Of a stretch of 64,000 bases of DNA, positions 17,407 through 27,690 are shown piece after piece. The DNA comes from Phragmites australis (Eukaryota > Streptophyta > Magnoliopsida > Poales > Poaceae). Location: the NCBI RefSeq assembly GCF_958298935.1, contig NC_084941.1, forward strand, positions 11,630,001 to 11,694,000, read 5' to 3'. The position numbers were made by a program, and so were the translations under genes. The notes below the pieces were generated by a model. It ran no database searches. It had not been told where the DNA came from and was given only the letters and a program-made list of their open reading frames with translations. Numbering within the stretch: the stretch's first letter is position 1; each line of letters opens with the position of its first letter.

Positions 17407-20400
17407 TGTATCACCTTGGTTTTTATTCATAATTCCCTAAAATTTGGCTAGAATTTAATTAGGGTTTAAATGAATATAATAGGTTAAAACCAATTTTCTA
17501 AAATAAATTTAATTTTACCATAGGTTAGACCTTGGTTGAATGCATTCATGCTGAGAATAGAAGCATTAGGGTTTCATTGTGTGAAAACTAAAATTTTAAA
17601 AATCTCGAGGCGCGCTATTTGAATTTTGGAAAAGACTAAAAATTGATTCTATAAAAGAAAAATCTCGTTTTCTTTTCTCTGGGCTGGATTTCCTCCTTTT
17701 CTCCTTTTCTTCTTCCCGTCGGCCCGACCATTTCCCCTCCCGGGCTGAGCCCATCCTCTTCTCTCCTTTCCTCCTCTCCGCCTGGGCCGGCCAAAGGCTA
17801 GGCCCATCTGTCGCCCGCCTCCCTCTGTTGGCGCCCCGTTCGGAAGCCACCTTCTCCCTCACATGGTGCTTGCATACCCGTCTCCTTCCTCGTGCCGCCG
17901 TTTGAACACGAGTGCAGCTTGGACATGAACGCCGGTGCCCTCACTGAGCCCGAATCCCAATGAAGCACGCCAAATCCGAATGTCCTACGTGATTTCCAGC
18001 CTATATAAGTTTGTGCCCCCCTTTTGGATCTATTTCACCCTCACACTGAGCTGCCACTGCCCAGTGCCATTATCGCTTCGTTGAGCTCACCACTGGCTGT
18101 TTCCGCTGCCTTTTGCCACAGTCAACCAACCCATGAGCTTCGTCTTTGCCCGTCGTGTGCATGGGTGCCCTCGTTTAATGTCTGGGCCAGCAGAGCTTCG
18201 TGCCCGATGCGTACCCGTATGCCACCGCCGCCTCCATCATAACCGACCGCCTTCCCGTGTCCCACCGCCTAGGTATGCCATCAAACGGGTTCGTCGTGCC
18301 CCCTCCTTCTTTCTCCACCACTCACAGTCACTCCCCGTGCCTAGTGACAAGGTTTTTGCCCTCGCTGGCAAGTCCGTCATCGCCGATCCCCTTCTATCGC
18401 CGTCTCGATTCAAACCGCCAGCCGCCTAATTCCCTCTCTCTTTTCCAAGCCATTGTATTCGAGATGGGAGCCCACGATTAGAACCCAAAATACCTCTTCA
18501 CCATCCAATCACGTGCCGACATTTGTTCCTTCTTAATCCAGTCAGCCACCCGGAGCCACACCATCACGCCACGTTAGCCGGCCACATCAGCAAAACAGCT
18601 GGCGTGTCCACCACGTCAGCAGCCCTTTTATCCACTCATCTTCCCATTTATTTTAATCTAGGAAAATATCCACTTTTGCAAATAAGCCCTTGAACCTTTC
18701 TGTAGTTACTTAAAAGCCCTTGTCTTTTTACATCTTAGACCCTAAACTTTCATGTATTTACATATAGGTCCCTATGTTTTTGCAAAAAGGCCCTTGTCCT
18801 TTCTGTTTATATCAAAACAAGTCCTTTTCTTCTTCATATTTAATCCAAAACTTGTTTTTAGCGTAACTTTCTCGTTCTAGCTCCGATTTAGATGATTTTT
18901 GCGCTCTCGTGTTCATAGCGACATGTACTCTTTTTTAGTACCTTTTTCATAAATGCTAGCTATTTTTTGGTGTACTATTCTTAGTTTTTCAGTGTATTTT
19001 TTAGTGTGTTTTGAGAGTATTCGAGGAGCAATTCGAGAATCACCAGGACCAAGTCTGTCTTTGAGAGTTTGGGCAGCAAGTTGGAAGAGGCAAGTGCCCT
19101 TGAACATTCTGATACTAGTTTTTCAAATGCGTTCTTTATTTCAAACATGCATGCTATTAATATTGAATCCCATATACTTATAGTACCCTATTCCATACAT
19201 TCCTTGTCGCCTAGTTGTTAGTAGTGGTTATGATGGGTAGCTGATGCTTAGCTTTGAGCAAGGGTATGTATGAGTTGGTTGTTAAACATGACTAATGAAT
19301 TATGCAACTATGAGTTGGGAAATTCTTGTAATGGTATAGTAACATGGAACCTTAGGCCTGGAGCAAAGATGTGTTCACGATGGTGGTTATAGTTATGTTG
19401 TTGGTTTGGCAATTGTTCAAGTGACCTAAGTAAGGACCGGTTCATGGAGCGACAACCCAAAAGGTTTCGTACCAACCACGAGGCTTGGTATGAGACATGC
19501 TTGGCCTATTAATTAGTGGATTTTAATTTTGTGTGTGCCAAACTGTAAGAGTGGATGTGTGGGAATGACTAATGCCAGAACCAATTGGTTAGTGGTATGT
19601 GACGTGTAGTAGAAGGAAAGAGTAAATCTTTCTAGAGCTACAAGACGGAAAAGGGGGCTTCTGGGTGAGTCATGCCACTTTGATGGCGGTGAAACCTAGC
19701 GGGCGTGTATGTACTGGATGAAACTTTGTAAAGGCCTAGTAGTGAATTTTCGGGTGACACACCATAGGCGTGTATTAAGTGTTTCATGAACATGGTAAAT
19801 GGAAATCACGACTCGTGGGGAAAGCTGGACAGCATTTGCGGTGTGTAAAATCTGATATATTAGTCATGCTCACAGTTATGAGAGACTTAGATCCTCACAT
19901 GATTAGTTGGTTTGGTTTGGGAGCCTGAAATGGTTTTCAGGTGGTTGGGAAACATGTGGAGATGTTTCTAGAGGTTGAATGTAACATGATCAATCACTTA
20001 GATAAATAGGATACTTTTATAACTCTACAATAGCATAGTTGGTATTTATGCAAATTTAACCTAGCCTATTCCTTTATTTAATCTTGTATGTCATTTATTT
20101 CCCACACTTGCGGAGTACGACATGTACTCACACTTGCTATTTCCATCCAAATATACATCAAACGCTGCTCAGACAATGAAGGAGAACTAGACTACTATAT
20201 CGATGAAGATGAAGATTGCTAGGATGGTGGAACGCCGGTCAATTACCTATGGAAGATGGGACCTTCGCTTTGTTTTGCTAATGTGTTTTAGTTAAAGGCT
20301 TTGAGATCTTTCTATTTTGTTTAAGTTAAACATTGTAATAATGGCACTGTGTGTGATACACTAATGAACTCGCTGCATGTATGAAACTTGATCCTGACAT

Positions 20401-20449
20401 ACATGTGATTTATATATGGTTTTGTCCCTTTATAAAACTAGGTGTGGCA
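17407..20449 (+). mobile_element. Solo LTR, about 3.0 kb, related to the chromovirus LTR at 50305
   Basis: Starts TGTATCACCT and ends AGGTGTGGCA, a good inverted terminal pair with TG..CA ends. Inside, the order of recognisable stretches follows the LTR at 50305-53968: a GC-rich block, a CACGTCAG-rich block near 18580 (compare 51740), AAGAGGGGGCTT near 19650 (compare 53010), and TGTACTCACACTTGCTAT near 20120 (compare 53655). No primer-binding site or internal genes follow, so it is a solo LTR. CATAT at 17402-17406 recurs at 25965-25969, on the far side of the adjoining gypsy element. Frames inside (17596-18481) look non-coding. Confidence 0.65.
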
Positions 20450-20450
20450 C

Positions 20451-21377
20451 TGATTAGCCTATGGCTCCTTCGGATATGATCAATACCGCCAAAAATCCTC
20501 AAATCACACATGGTCCAATTACAAGAGCACGTGCATAATAATTAGACCACCGGATGAACTCGTTTCTCACCGTTCATACTTCCTTAGATGGATTATTACT
20601 AAATTTTTATGATGTTTTATTCCTTAGGAACGTGGGAGAAGCACCACAACCTTACCTGGACGTCACCCCTCGAAGGCCCAATCTACTCGGATTCGAGACT
20701 GAGCTCTAGTCGTGGTCATGGTCGTGATCAAAGTCGTGGTCATGGTCGAGTCTCAGGACAACACGTTAGTAAAATGGGCATAGCTCTCTCATATGAGTCC
20801 ATTTTAAACGATCTTAGATATTCTGGAAAGCTTACGATGAGCCTTTCCCAATGAATATAAGATCGACTAAATATTCCTTATAGTTTAGTCAAAGTAAAAG
20901 AAATAAGGTGATGTGCCACCGTTTTGGACTTAGTTGGGTCTTGTAATCGTGTCAGGGTCAGAGTCCAGGTTGTGCACGCCTCTTTCCATGACTGCACAAC
21001 CGTAGGTCGACATCTTCACATCTCTCTATGAATATACATTAACCTTCATAGTTTAGGCTCAGATTTAGCTTAGATTATTCTGTTTTAGACAATTCCACCG
21101 TTTATGAGTTTGTCGAACCCCAACATGAGTATTTCATTGGTAATCAGCAATATTTAGATTGCATCTACTTGTTATTATTTGTGTTCTCAATTCGCTGGTA
21201 GGAAAAACCTTCTTGGCGAGGTCAACCGCGTCTTGGCACGGTGGATAACCACGGAGTAGTGGTGTAGTGGTTACGAGGGTTCTTGATCTATTATGATCGG
21301 AGCCTTTGGATCATCAACTTTGAAGGTCCACTAAATCGACTTATCATATTACCTACGAAAGATCGGACATCCCCGCA
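20451..21377 (+). repeat. Gypsy 5' LTR
   Basis: Starts TGATTAGCC and ends ...CCCCGCA. Homologous to 25096-25964, 35300-36168 and, more distantly, to the solo LTR 36612-37529. Near its start it preserves the phrase CCAATTACAAGAGCACG, the decayed equivalent of the pol C terminus GPITRARARQL seen in the 36612 copy. Confidence 0.8.
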
Positions 21378-21379
21378 TC

Positions 21380-21391
21380 TGGTATCAGAGC
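21380..21391 (+). promoter_or_regulatory. Primer-binding site of the gypsy element
   Basis: TGGTATCAGAGC, the usual initiator-Met tRNA complement, 2 bp after the 5' LTR. Confidence 0.85.
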
Positions 21392-22427
21392 TTAAGTTGC
21401 CCGTTAGGTAATCTCAGTTATCCCCTTTGTTTAGTTTTGTTCAATTAACTAGAGTCTAGAAAATTACCCCACAAAAAGATTTAAACCGTAGTTATTCTGC
21501 TGTCTAAACCACTTTGTGCCCTTCACAATTTTGTTTTTAGCTTTTGCGTTGTTGAGTTTTAGTCCATCGTCGGTGTCTTGTTGTTGGTCAAGTCATTGTG
21601 TCCTATTTTTCTAGCATCGAGTCATTGTCTGTACTAGCCGAGTAGTTACTTTGACCACCCACTCGGGGTTGGACCATTCACTCTAACCACCCAATTGGGG
21701 TTCGACTAGTCACTTCGACCACCCACTCGGCATTCGACCATCTAGTCACCGTGACCACTTAGTCGCAATCGCCCATCTTCTCAGATCCGACCACCATAGC
21801 CGAGGTAGCCAAATTTCAGAGAGGGAGAGGAGAATATCTTTTTATTACCTTTATACCACTGCTCTCTAAAAAAAATTGTGACCTACATACCTCACTAGTC
21901 TTAGAAAACATAGTAGAAGAGTTTTGAGTTTGTGTCACATTCGCAGAAGAAAAGAAAGGAAAGAGAGAGAAAAAAGCAAATAGCAAAGAGTTTCAAAGAG
22001 AGAGAGAGAGAGAGAGAGATCAGTGTGCATTGTGAATTTTATTCTATTGTGCTTATGTCTGTTATAGTTTCTGGCTTGCTTGAGCTAGTTCTAGGAACGT
22101 GCTCAGGCCAACAACTGTGATGAGTACTGTGGACTCTTATTCAGTTGTGCTAATCTGATTTCAATTATGGATATTTCTTGCTACTAAATACTATCTGTCC
22201 AAGCTACACCTTCTCTTAATCAGAACGGTTTCTTCCTTTGCAACTACCTCACTCGCACCCTATAAGGTATCACGAACCAGCCACCAGTTGTGCCAACTAC
22301 TGTGATTGGTAAGAACACTTGCAGGAGTACGGTAAGGCGCTTGAGAGTGTGTGACTCTACTTCACTTTTCACCACCTAGTAGTCAATAGGGATAATATCT
22401 TTTGTTATCTTCTGTCTGCTACTAACC
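21392..22427 (+). other. Gypsy leader
   Basis: Untranslated region between the primer-binding site and gag. CACTCGG/CACCCACTCGG phrases repeat at 21650-21770, and a GA microsatellite (about 9 AG units) lies at about 21995-22018. No convincing coding frame. Confidence 0.5.
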
Positions 22428-23185
22428 ATGACAGGTAAAATATCGAATGCGAAAGAGTATGTTTTGAGGGAAGAACTCACAATGTTGTTGGATGATCATC
22501 GACAAACTATTAATGACTACAATGACAAAAAGCTTGCGGGAACCAATACCGCATTGCAGCGACTCAATGAAAGCATTGCAATGCTCAATACATGTTTTGA
22601 TTGATTGGTTAATCTGCCATCGAACAATGGTTGAATGGATCCTCATGGTGCAACTCATGAACAAGAGGAGTCCATCACAGATGATGAAATTTTGAGACAA
22701 GAACGTGACACCTTTGATGAACAGCAAAGGACCCGATTGAACTTCAACCGTCAAGGTATAAGAGGTAATAATTTTCAGCAACATAACCCATATATTAATG
22801 ATGATCCATTTGCTAAGGTTAAGTTTACTATACCATCTTTTGAGGGTGCTTATGATGCTGAAAGGTATTTAGATTGGGAGATGACGGTAGAACATAAGTT
22901 TAATGCTCATTTAGTTCCTCAAGTGCATAGAGTTAGGCAAGTCACTAGTGAATTTAAAATTTTTGCAATCATCTGGTGGAATAGGGTATGCATTGACGGA
23001 TTAGCACCTACTACATGAAATGCTTTAAAGGTTGCTATGCATAATAGATTTGTTTCACCTTCTTTTAAACAAGATTTGCATAAGAAATTGCAGCTCTTAA
23101 ACCAAGATGATAGTTCTATAGAAGAGTATTACAGGAGCTACAAATTAGCATGCTACGTTGCGATATTATTGAGGATGAAGATGTT

Positions 23186-24564
23186 TGTCGGTGTATCAGG
23201 AACCGGGGTTCCCCGAATCCCGAGGTCGGGCCAGCCATCCGCCACATGGTGCCATCGCGCGGGGTCTCCCCTGCAAGATGAGAAAAGATCAAGTCCCGGG
23301 AGAAGGTGCTCGGGGCCACAGTCGGTGGCCCACGAGTACCCTAGTTCCTTGATGATCCACGGAACACAAGTACCGGGAAGAAAGTGCTCGGGGAGGTGTG
23401 CGATCACCCCCGAGCACCCTAGTCCCCTGACGACCAGGAGAGCTAAGTTCCGGGAGAGAGTGCTCGGGGCTGCGTGCGGCAGCCCCCGAGCAATCGGTTC
23501 CCCGAGGATCCGTACAAGAGTGCTCGGGAGAGAGTGCTCGGGGAGGTGTACCGTACCCCCGAGCACTCGGTCCCCCGAGGACAAGAAGGGGCGTTCTCGG
23601 GAGAGAGTGCTCGGGGAGGTAAACAGTACCCCCAAGCACTCGGTACCCCGACGACCCAGAAAGGCCCCCGAGGGGCCCACCGCTGAGGTGTCAACCAGTC
23701 AAAGGCCCGAGGCCATATTTAATGAGCGTGTGTGGCCTGTCACCTCCAACTGCTCCCGCCGCGCTTAGCGTCAGTTCCTGCCACGATTCTGACAGAGAGG
23801 TGTGGGGCTATTAATTGCACGGGTCCCGTCCCGTGCCATCCGGCCTGTCTCGGGATAACGTCGTAAGGACCAAGGCGTTCCGTCTGCCGTGCTGCTGTGG
23901 CAGGGGAATAAGGCAGGGCGGGCACGTCGGGCTGCTCTGCGGCTGCCCGGTGGGCCCTCTCCATGGCGCCCATTGCCAGGGCATTTATTGTGACGGATGA
24001 CCGGGCTTGCGACACATTTTCCACCCCCGATCATTTCGCCCAGAGGAAATGAAGACGTCCTTTCCATTTATGGTGTCTTGGAACTCGTGCCCCCCCTTCC
24101 GTTTGGGGCACGCTGCTGCCGGCGGGTACTTAAAGCAGCCGGCGGCACAGAAGACTGGGTGGAAAAAAGAGAACTGAAGAAGACGGTTAGAGGCAACGGA
24201 TAGCCAAGAACACAGCGCAAGAGACATACTGTAAGGAAGGCTGAGCCCAGTCCCAACTGAAGAACAAGGAGCCCCAGGCTCTTAGATAGAACAAACATTC
24301 TTGTAACCAGCCACATCCTTGAGGGACTTCCTCAGGACAGTTATAGTATCCATACAAGAGTAGGGTATTACGCCCCCGTGCGGCCCGAACCTGTCTAAAT
24401 TCCGGTGCATTTACTCCTTCCTGCACTAGGCAACACCCCCACCACCGGCCGTTGCATTCATTCCCATTTATTTCTCCGACGAACTTATTCAGGATCATCC
24501 CCCCGGCCGAATCTCTAAAAAGGGGTCTCTCGGGATCCCTACGACTGGAGTTAATCCTCCAATA
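23186..24564 (+). mobile_element. Solo LTR, 1,379 bp, GC-rich, inserted in gag
   Basis: Begins TGTCGGTGTATCAGG and ends CTCCAATA (probably once ..CA). The flanking gag sequence is duplicated as ATGTT at 23181-23185 and 24565-24569, and the gag frame continues across. A TATA-like CTTAAAGCAG and downstream GC-rich leader lie near 24130. The wording of its U3 (CCCGAGCACTCGG) resembles filler seen within the Tat pol region at 28690-28810, so it may be the LTR of a Tat-type element. Open frames inside are by-products of the tandem repeat. Confidence 0.85.
23303..23660. repeat. Tandem hairpin repeats in the solo LTR, about 75-bp period
   Basis: Five units start with GTGCTCGGGG at about 23307, 23384, 23460, 23534 and 23608. 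Within most units GTGCTCGGGGAGG is answered 10-15 bp later by CCCCCGAGCACTCGG, so each unit can fold as a GC-rich hairpin. Units differ by substitutions and small indels. Confidence 0.85.
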
Positions 24565-24843
24565 ATGTTGCAATTGCATGCTTTTATGGAGGGTTAAGGT
24601 ATGAAATTCAGGACATAGTCGATTACAAAGAATATGATAGCATTCCTAGGTTGTTCCAACTTACATGTTTGGCAGAAAAAGAATTGCAGGGATGATAACA
24701 GATGCCAGGGAACAATTTTGGAAGCTCGACTACTCCAAAATTAACGTCGGGTCAATAAAAAATAGCCCCATGTTCAGCTTCACAGCTAGCTGCCCTCTTC
24801 TCAAGTAGGGCGCATTTAGCAATACCCTCGACACCATTACACG

Positions 24844-25095
24844 CTCCCGAGGAAATCGTTTGACTTCATGGAGTGCCTAATACTATTGTCTCGGATCATG
24901 ACACAAAGTTTTTGAGTCACTTTTGGAGATCACTTTGGAATAAATTGAAGACGAAGCTACTATTTTATACTACATGTCATCCCTAGACCGACAGTCAAAC
25001 AGAGGTCAGTACACTCCACCACCAATATTTGAAGCCCTACTTGGGAGAATAAGAAGAGCTTAAGTCGAAGATGACTCCAATTCAAGAGGGGGAGG
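24844..25095 (+). pseudogene. Gypsy integrase C-terminal fragment
   Basis: One frame reads [19 protein letters not shown], then [20 protein letters not shown] and YTTCHP, the integrase catalytic core after the second Asp (IVSDHDTKF). SVHSTTN follows after a deletion. A tract AGAGGGGGAGGA at 25085-25095 is the polypurine tract before the 3' LTR. Two stops interrupt the frame. The same fragment recurs at 35048-35299. Confidence 0.8.
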
Positions 25096-25964
25096 ATTCC
25101 TTTGGATATTATCAATTCCGCCAATAATCCTCAAATCATACAAGGTCCAATTACAAGAGCACGTGCACGACAATTAGAGCACCAGGTGAACTCGTTTCTC
25201 GTTGTTCATGCTTCCTTAGATGGATTACTACTAAATTCTTGTGATATTTAATTGCTTACAAACGTGAGAGAAGAACTACAATCTTACTCGGATGTTACCC
25301 CTCAAAGGCCAAGTACACTAGGACTCGAGGCTGAGCTCTAGTCATTGTCATGGTTGTGGTCGTGGTGGAGTCTCAGGATAACACGTCCGTAAAACGGGCG
25401 TAACTCTCTCATACGAAGTCCAATTTAGGCGATCTTGGACATTCTAGAAAGCTTACGATGAGCACTTTCCAATGGATATGAGCTCAACCAAATATTTCTT
25501 ATAGTTTAGTCAGAGTAAAGAAAAAAGATGATGCGCCACCATTTTAGACCTAGTTGGGTCTTGTAATCGTGTCGGGGTCAGAGTTCAGGTTGTGTACACC
25601 TCTTTCCATGGCTGTATAACCCTAGGTTGACCTCCTCATGTCCCCTTATAAATATACATTACCCATCATAGTTTAGGCTCAGGTTTAGATTAGATTATTC
25701 TGTTTTAGAAATTTTCACCTTTTATCGGTTTGTTGAACCCCAACTTGAGTACTTCATTGGTAATCAGCAATATTCAGATTGCATCTACCTGTTCTTGCTT
25801 GTGTTCTCGATTCAGTGGCAAGAAAATCCTGCTTGGCGAGGTCAACCGTTTCTTGGCACGTTTGATAACCATGGAGTAGTGGTGTAGTGGTTGCGAGGGT
25901 TCTTGATCTATTCTGATTGGAGCCTTTGGATCATCAACGTTGAAGCTCCACCAAATCGACTTAT
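25096..25964 (+). repeat. Gypsy 3' LTR (copy 1)
   Basis: Homologous to 20451-21377 but truncated at its 3' end. It stops at CGACTTAT, where the copia RT resumes after CATATTA. Confidence 0.75.
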
Positions 25965-25968
25965 CATA

Positions 25969-27688
25969 TTACTTATCACTACTGGCCAATAAGATATCAT
26001 CCACATAAAGAATTAAGATGGTGAGTTTTCCCCCTTTAAACTTTTTATAAATGCAGTTATCAACTTTATTTTCTTTAAAGCCAAAATTTCTAATGACTTT
26101 ATCAAACTTGAGATACCACTGTCTAGACACTTGCTTTAAACCATAAATTGATTTCTTAAGGTGACATCCTAAATGTTCCTTGCTTTCCATGACAAAACCT
26201 TCCTGTTGAGCCATGTAAACATTTTCTTCCTAGTCACCATTAAGAATTGCCGTCTTTACGTCTATCTGATGCAGTTCTAAATCATAATGCGCTACAAGCA
26301 CCATAATTATTCTAAAGTAATCTTTACTTGATACAGGAGAGAAGGTTTCATTATAATCAATCCCTTCTCTTTGCGAGAAGCCTTTTCCTATGAGTCTTGC
26401 TTTGAACCTTTAGATGTGCCCCTTAGAGTCATGATTTATTTTGTAGACCCATTTACAGCCTACTGTTTTGGCTCCGTCAGGGATTTCTACTAGGTCCTAT
26501 ACATCAATATTGCTCATAGAATTTAATTCATCCTTCATGGCATTAAGCCACTTAGGCGAATGCTCACTCATCATGGCCTCTTTATATGAGTTGGGATCGC
26601 CTTCCTTCCCTATATCATTAACATCTTCATTCATGTAGACAACATAATCGTTGGAGACGGCAGGTCTCCCGTCATGTTGTGATCTCCCGATTAGTTCGTT
26701 AGGTACTACAGGACCAGGACTGGGCATTGCAGGGGATTGCTGAGGCTCATCATTAGGTGCAACGTTAGAAATTTTAGAGACTTCAACAGGGGGTGCACTG
26801 ACTTTAGTTTCTAGTGAAGGTGCAACCACTTGGGGCATAGGGATGTAGGACTCTTGGATTAGCGGTGTAGGAACATAAACCCGCCTTTCCTCGAGATCAA
26901 CTTCCCTGGGCTCCAGATCCCTATTCTCAAGAAATACATCATGTCTTGTTTCAACAAACTTAGTGATCCTATCTGGACAGTAAAAATGATACCCCTTGGA
27001 TCTCTCGGGATACCCAATAAAGTGATAATTAACTGTCTTAGGATCTAATTTTCCAATATGTGGATTAAAAACTTTAGCTTCAGCTGCACAGCCCCATACA
27101 CGCAAATACTTCAAAGAGAGATTTCTTCAAGTCTATAATTCATAAGGTGTTTTTAGAAATTTATTGGGATCCTGATTAAGAATGTGCACGGCTCTCTTAA
27201 GTGACTGCATCAACAGTCCAACTGGTAAACTAGAATAGCTGAGCATAATTCGCACCATGTCCGTAAGCGTGCGGTTGTGTCTTTCAGCAACCCTGTTCTG
27301 CTGAGGTTCACCAGGCGTAGAATATTGGGCTACTATGCCATGTTCTTAAAGGAATCTGGCAAAAGGACTAGGGATTTGCCCGTAAGGGGCATGTCTCTCA
27401 TAATACTCTCCCCCCGCGATCCGATCTCACTACTTTAATCTTTATATTGTGCTGAATTTCTACCTTAGTCTTAAATATCTTGAATTTATCGAGAGATTCA
27501 GATCGATCTTTAATGGGGTAGATATGGCCGTGACAGGAGAAATCATCAGTGAAGGTAACGAATGAATCAAAACCATCCACTGATGTCACAGAAAAAGGAC
27601 CGCAAATGTCCGTGTGAATTAATTCTAATAATCCTATGCTTTGAGTGGCCCCCTTGTTTATTTGCTTAACATGTTTTCCTTTAATGCA
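25969..27688 (-). pseudogene. Copia integrase and RT N-terminal part (copy 1)
   Basis: From high to low coordinates on the minus strand: integrase core TFTDDFSCHGHIYPIK and VVRSDRGG (27589-27398); stops; then KYLRVWGCAAEAKVFNPHIG and LDPKTVNYHFIGYPERSKGY, the conserved end of copia integrase, with a variable linker (27114-26497); further stops; then RT (26214-25969) LKKSIYGLKQVSRQWYLKFD to YVDDILLASSDK, holding the YVDD catalytic pair. The rest of RT is 17406-16841, beyond the composite insertion. At 27688 the copia sequence stops and Tat pol begins. Confidence 0.9.
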
Positions 27689-27690
27689 CT

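Larger units (their letters stand above)
22428..24700 (+). pseudogene. Gypsy gag, interrupted by a solo LTR
   Basis: The ATG at 22428 opens MTGKISNAKEYVLREEL. Two stops near 22601 and 22630 are followed in the same frame by MDPHGATHEQEES and KVKFTIPSFEGAYDAERYLDWE, a standard Ty3/gypsy gag motif, then KQDLHKKLQLLNQ and EEYY. A 1-bp loss at about 23130 shifts the frame to CDIIEDEDV, where the solo LTR 23186-24564 is inserted. After it gag resumes VAIACFYGGLRYEIQDIVDY and continues to LAEKELQG near 24695. Function: capsid protein of the retrotransposon particle. Broken. Confidence 0.85.
20451..25964 (+). mobile_element. Ty3/gypsy element with most of pol deleted
   Basis: The 5' LTR (20451-21377) is followed by a TGGTATCAGAGC primer-binding site, a gag gene interrupted by a solo LTR, a fragment of integrase, a purine-rich tract and the 3' LTR (about 25096-25964). 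The 3' LTR lacks the last 30 or so bases that the 5' LTR has. Protease, RT, RNase H and the start of integrase are missing: gag runs directly into integrase at about 24844. The element was therefore already defective before the later duplication. Confidence 0.8.
24844..27688. repeat. Direct duplication, copy 1 (2,845 bp)
   Basis: Identical apart from scattered single-base changes to 35048-38815 once the 918-bp solo LTR and its 5-bp TSD in copy 2 are removed. The left limit is CTCCCGAGGAAATCG and the right limit is CCTTTAATGCA. It contains the gypsy integrase fragment, the gypsy 3' LTR and the copia RT-integrase region. In the parts compared I saw roughly 1% difference or less. Confidence 0.9.

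Noticed and set aside
23037..23768. Long open frames on both strands across the GC-rich LTR
   Set aside because: They follow the 75-bp tandem repeat, whose GC content keeps all frames open. The true gag reading stops at the LTR insertion.
22428..24700. A host gene for the gag-like frames
   Set aside because: The motif order, primer-binding site upstream and LTRs on both sides identify retrotransposon gag.
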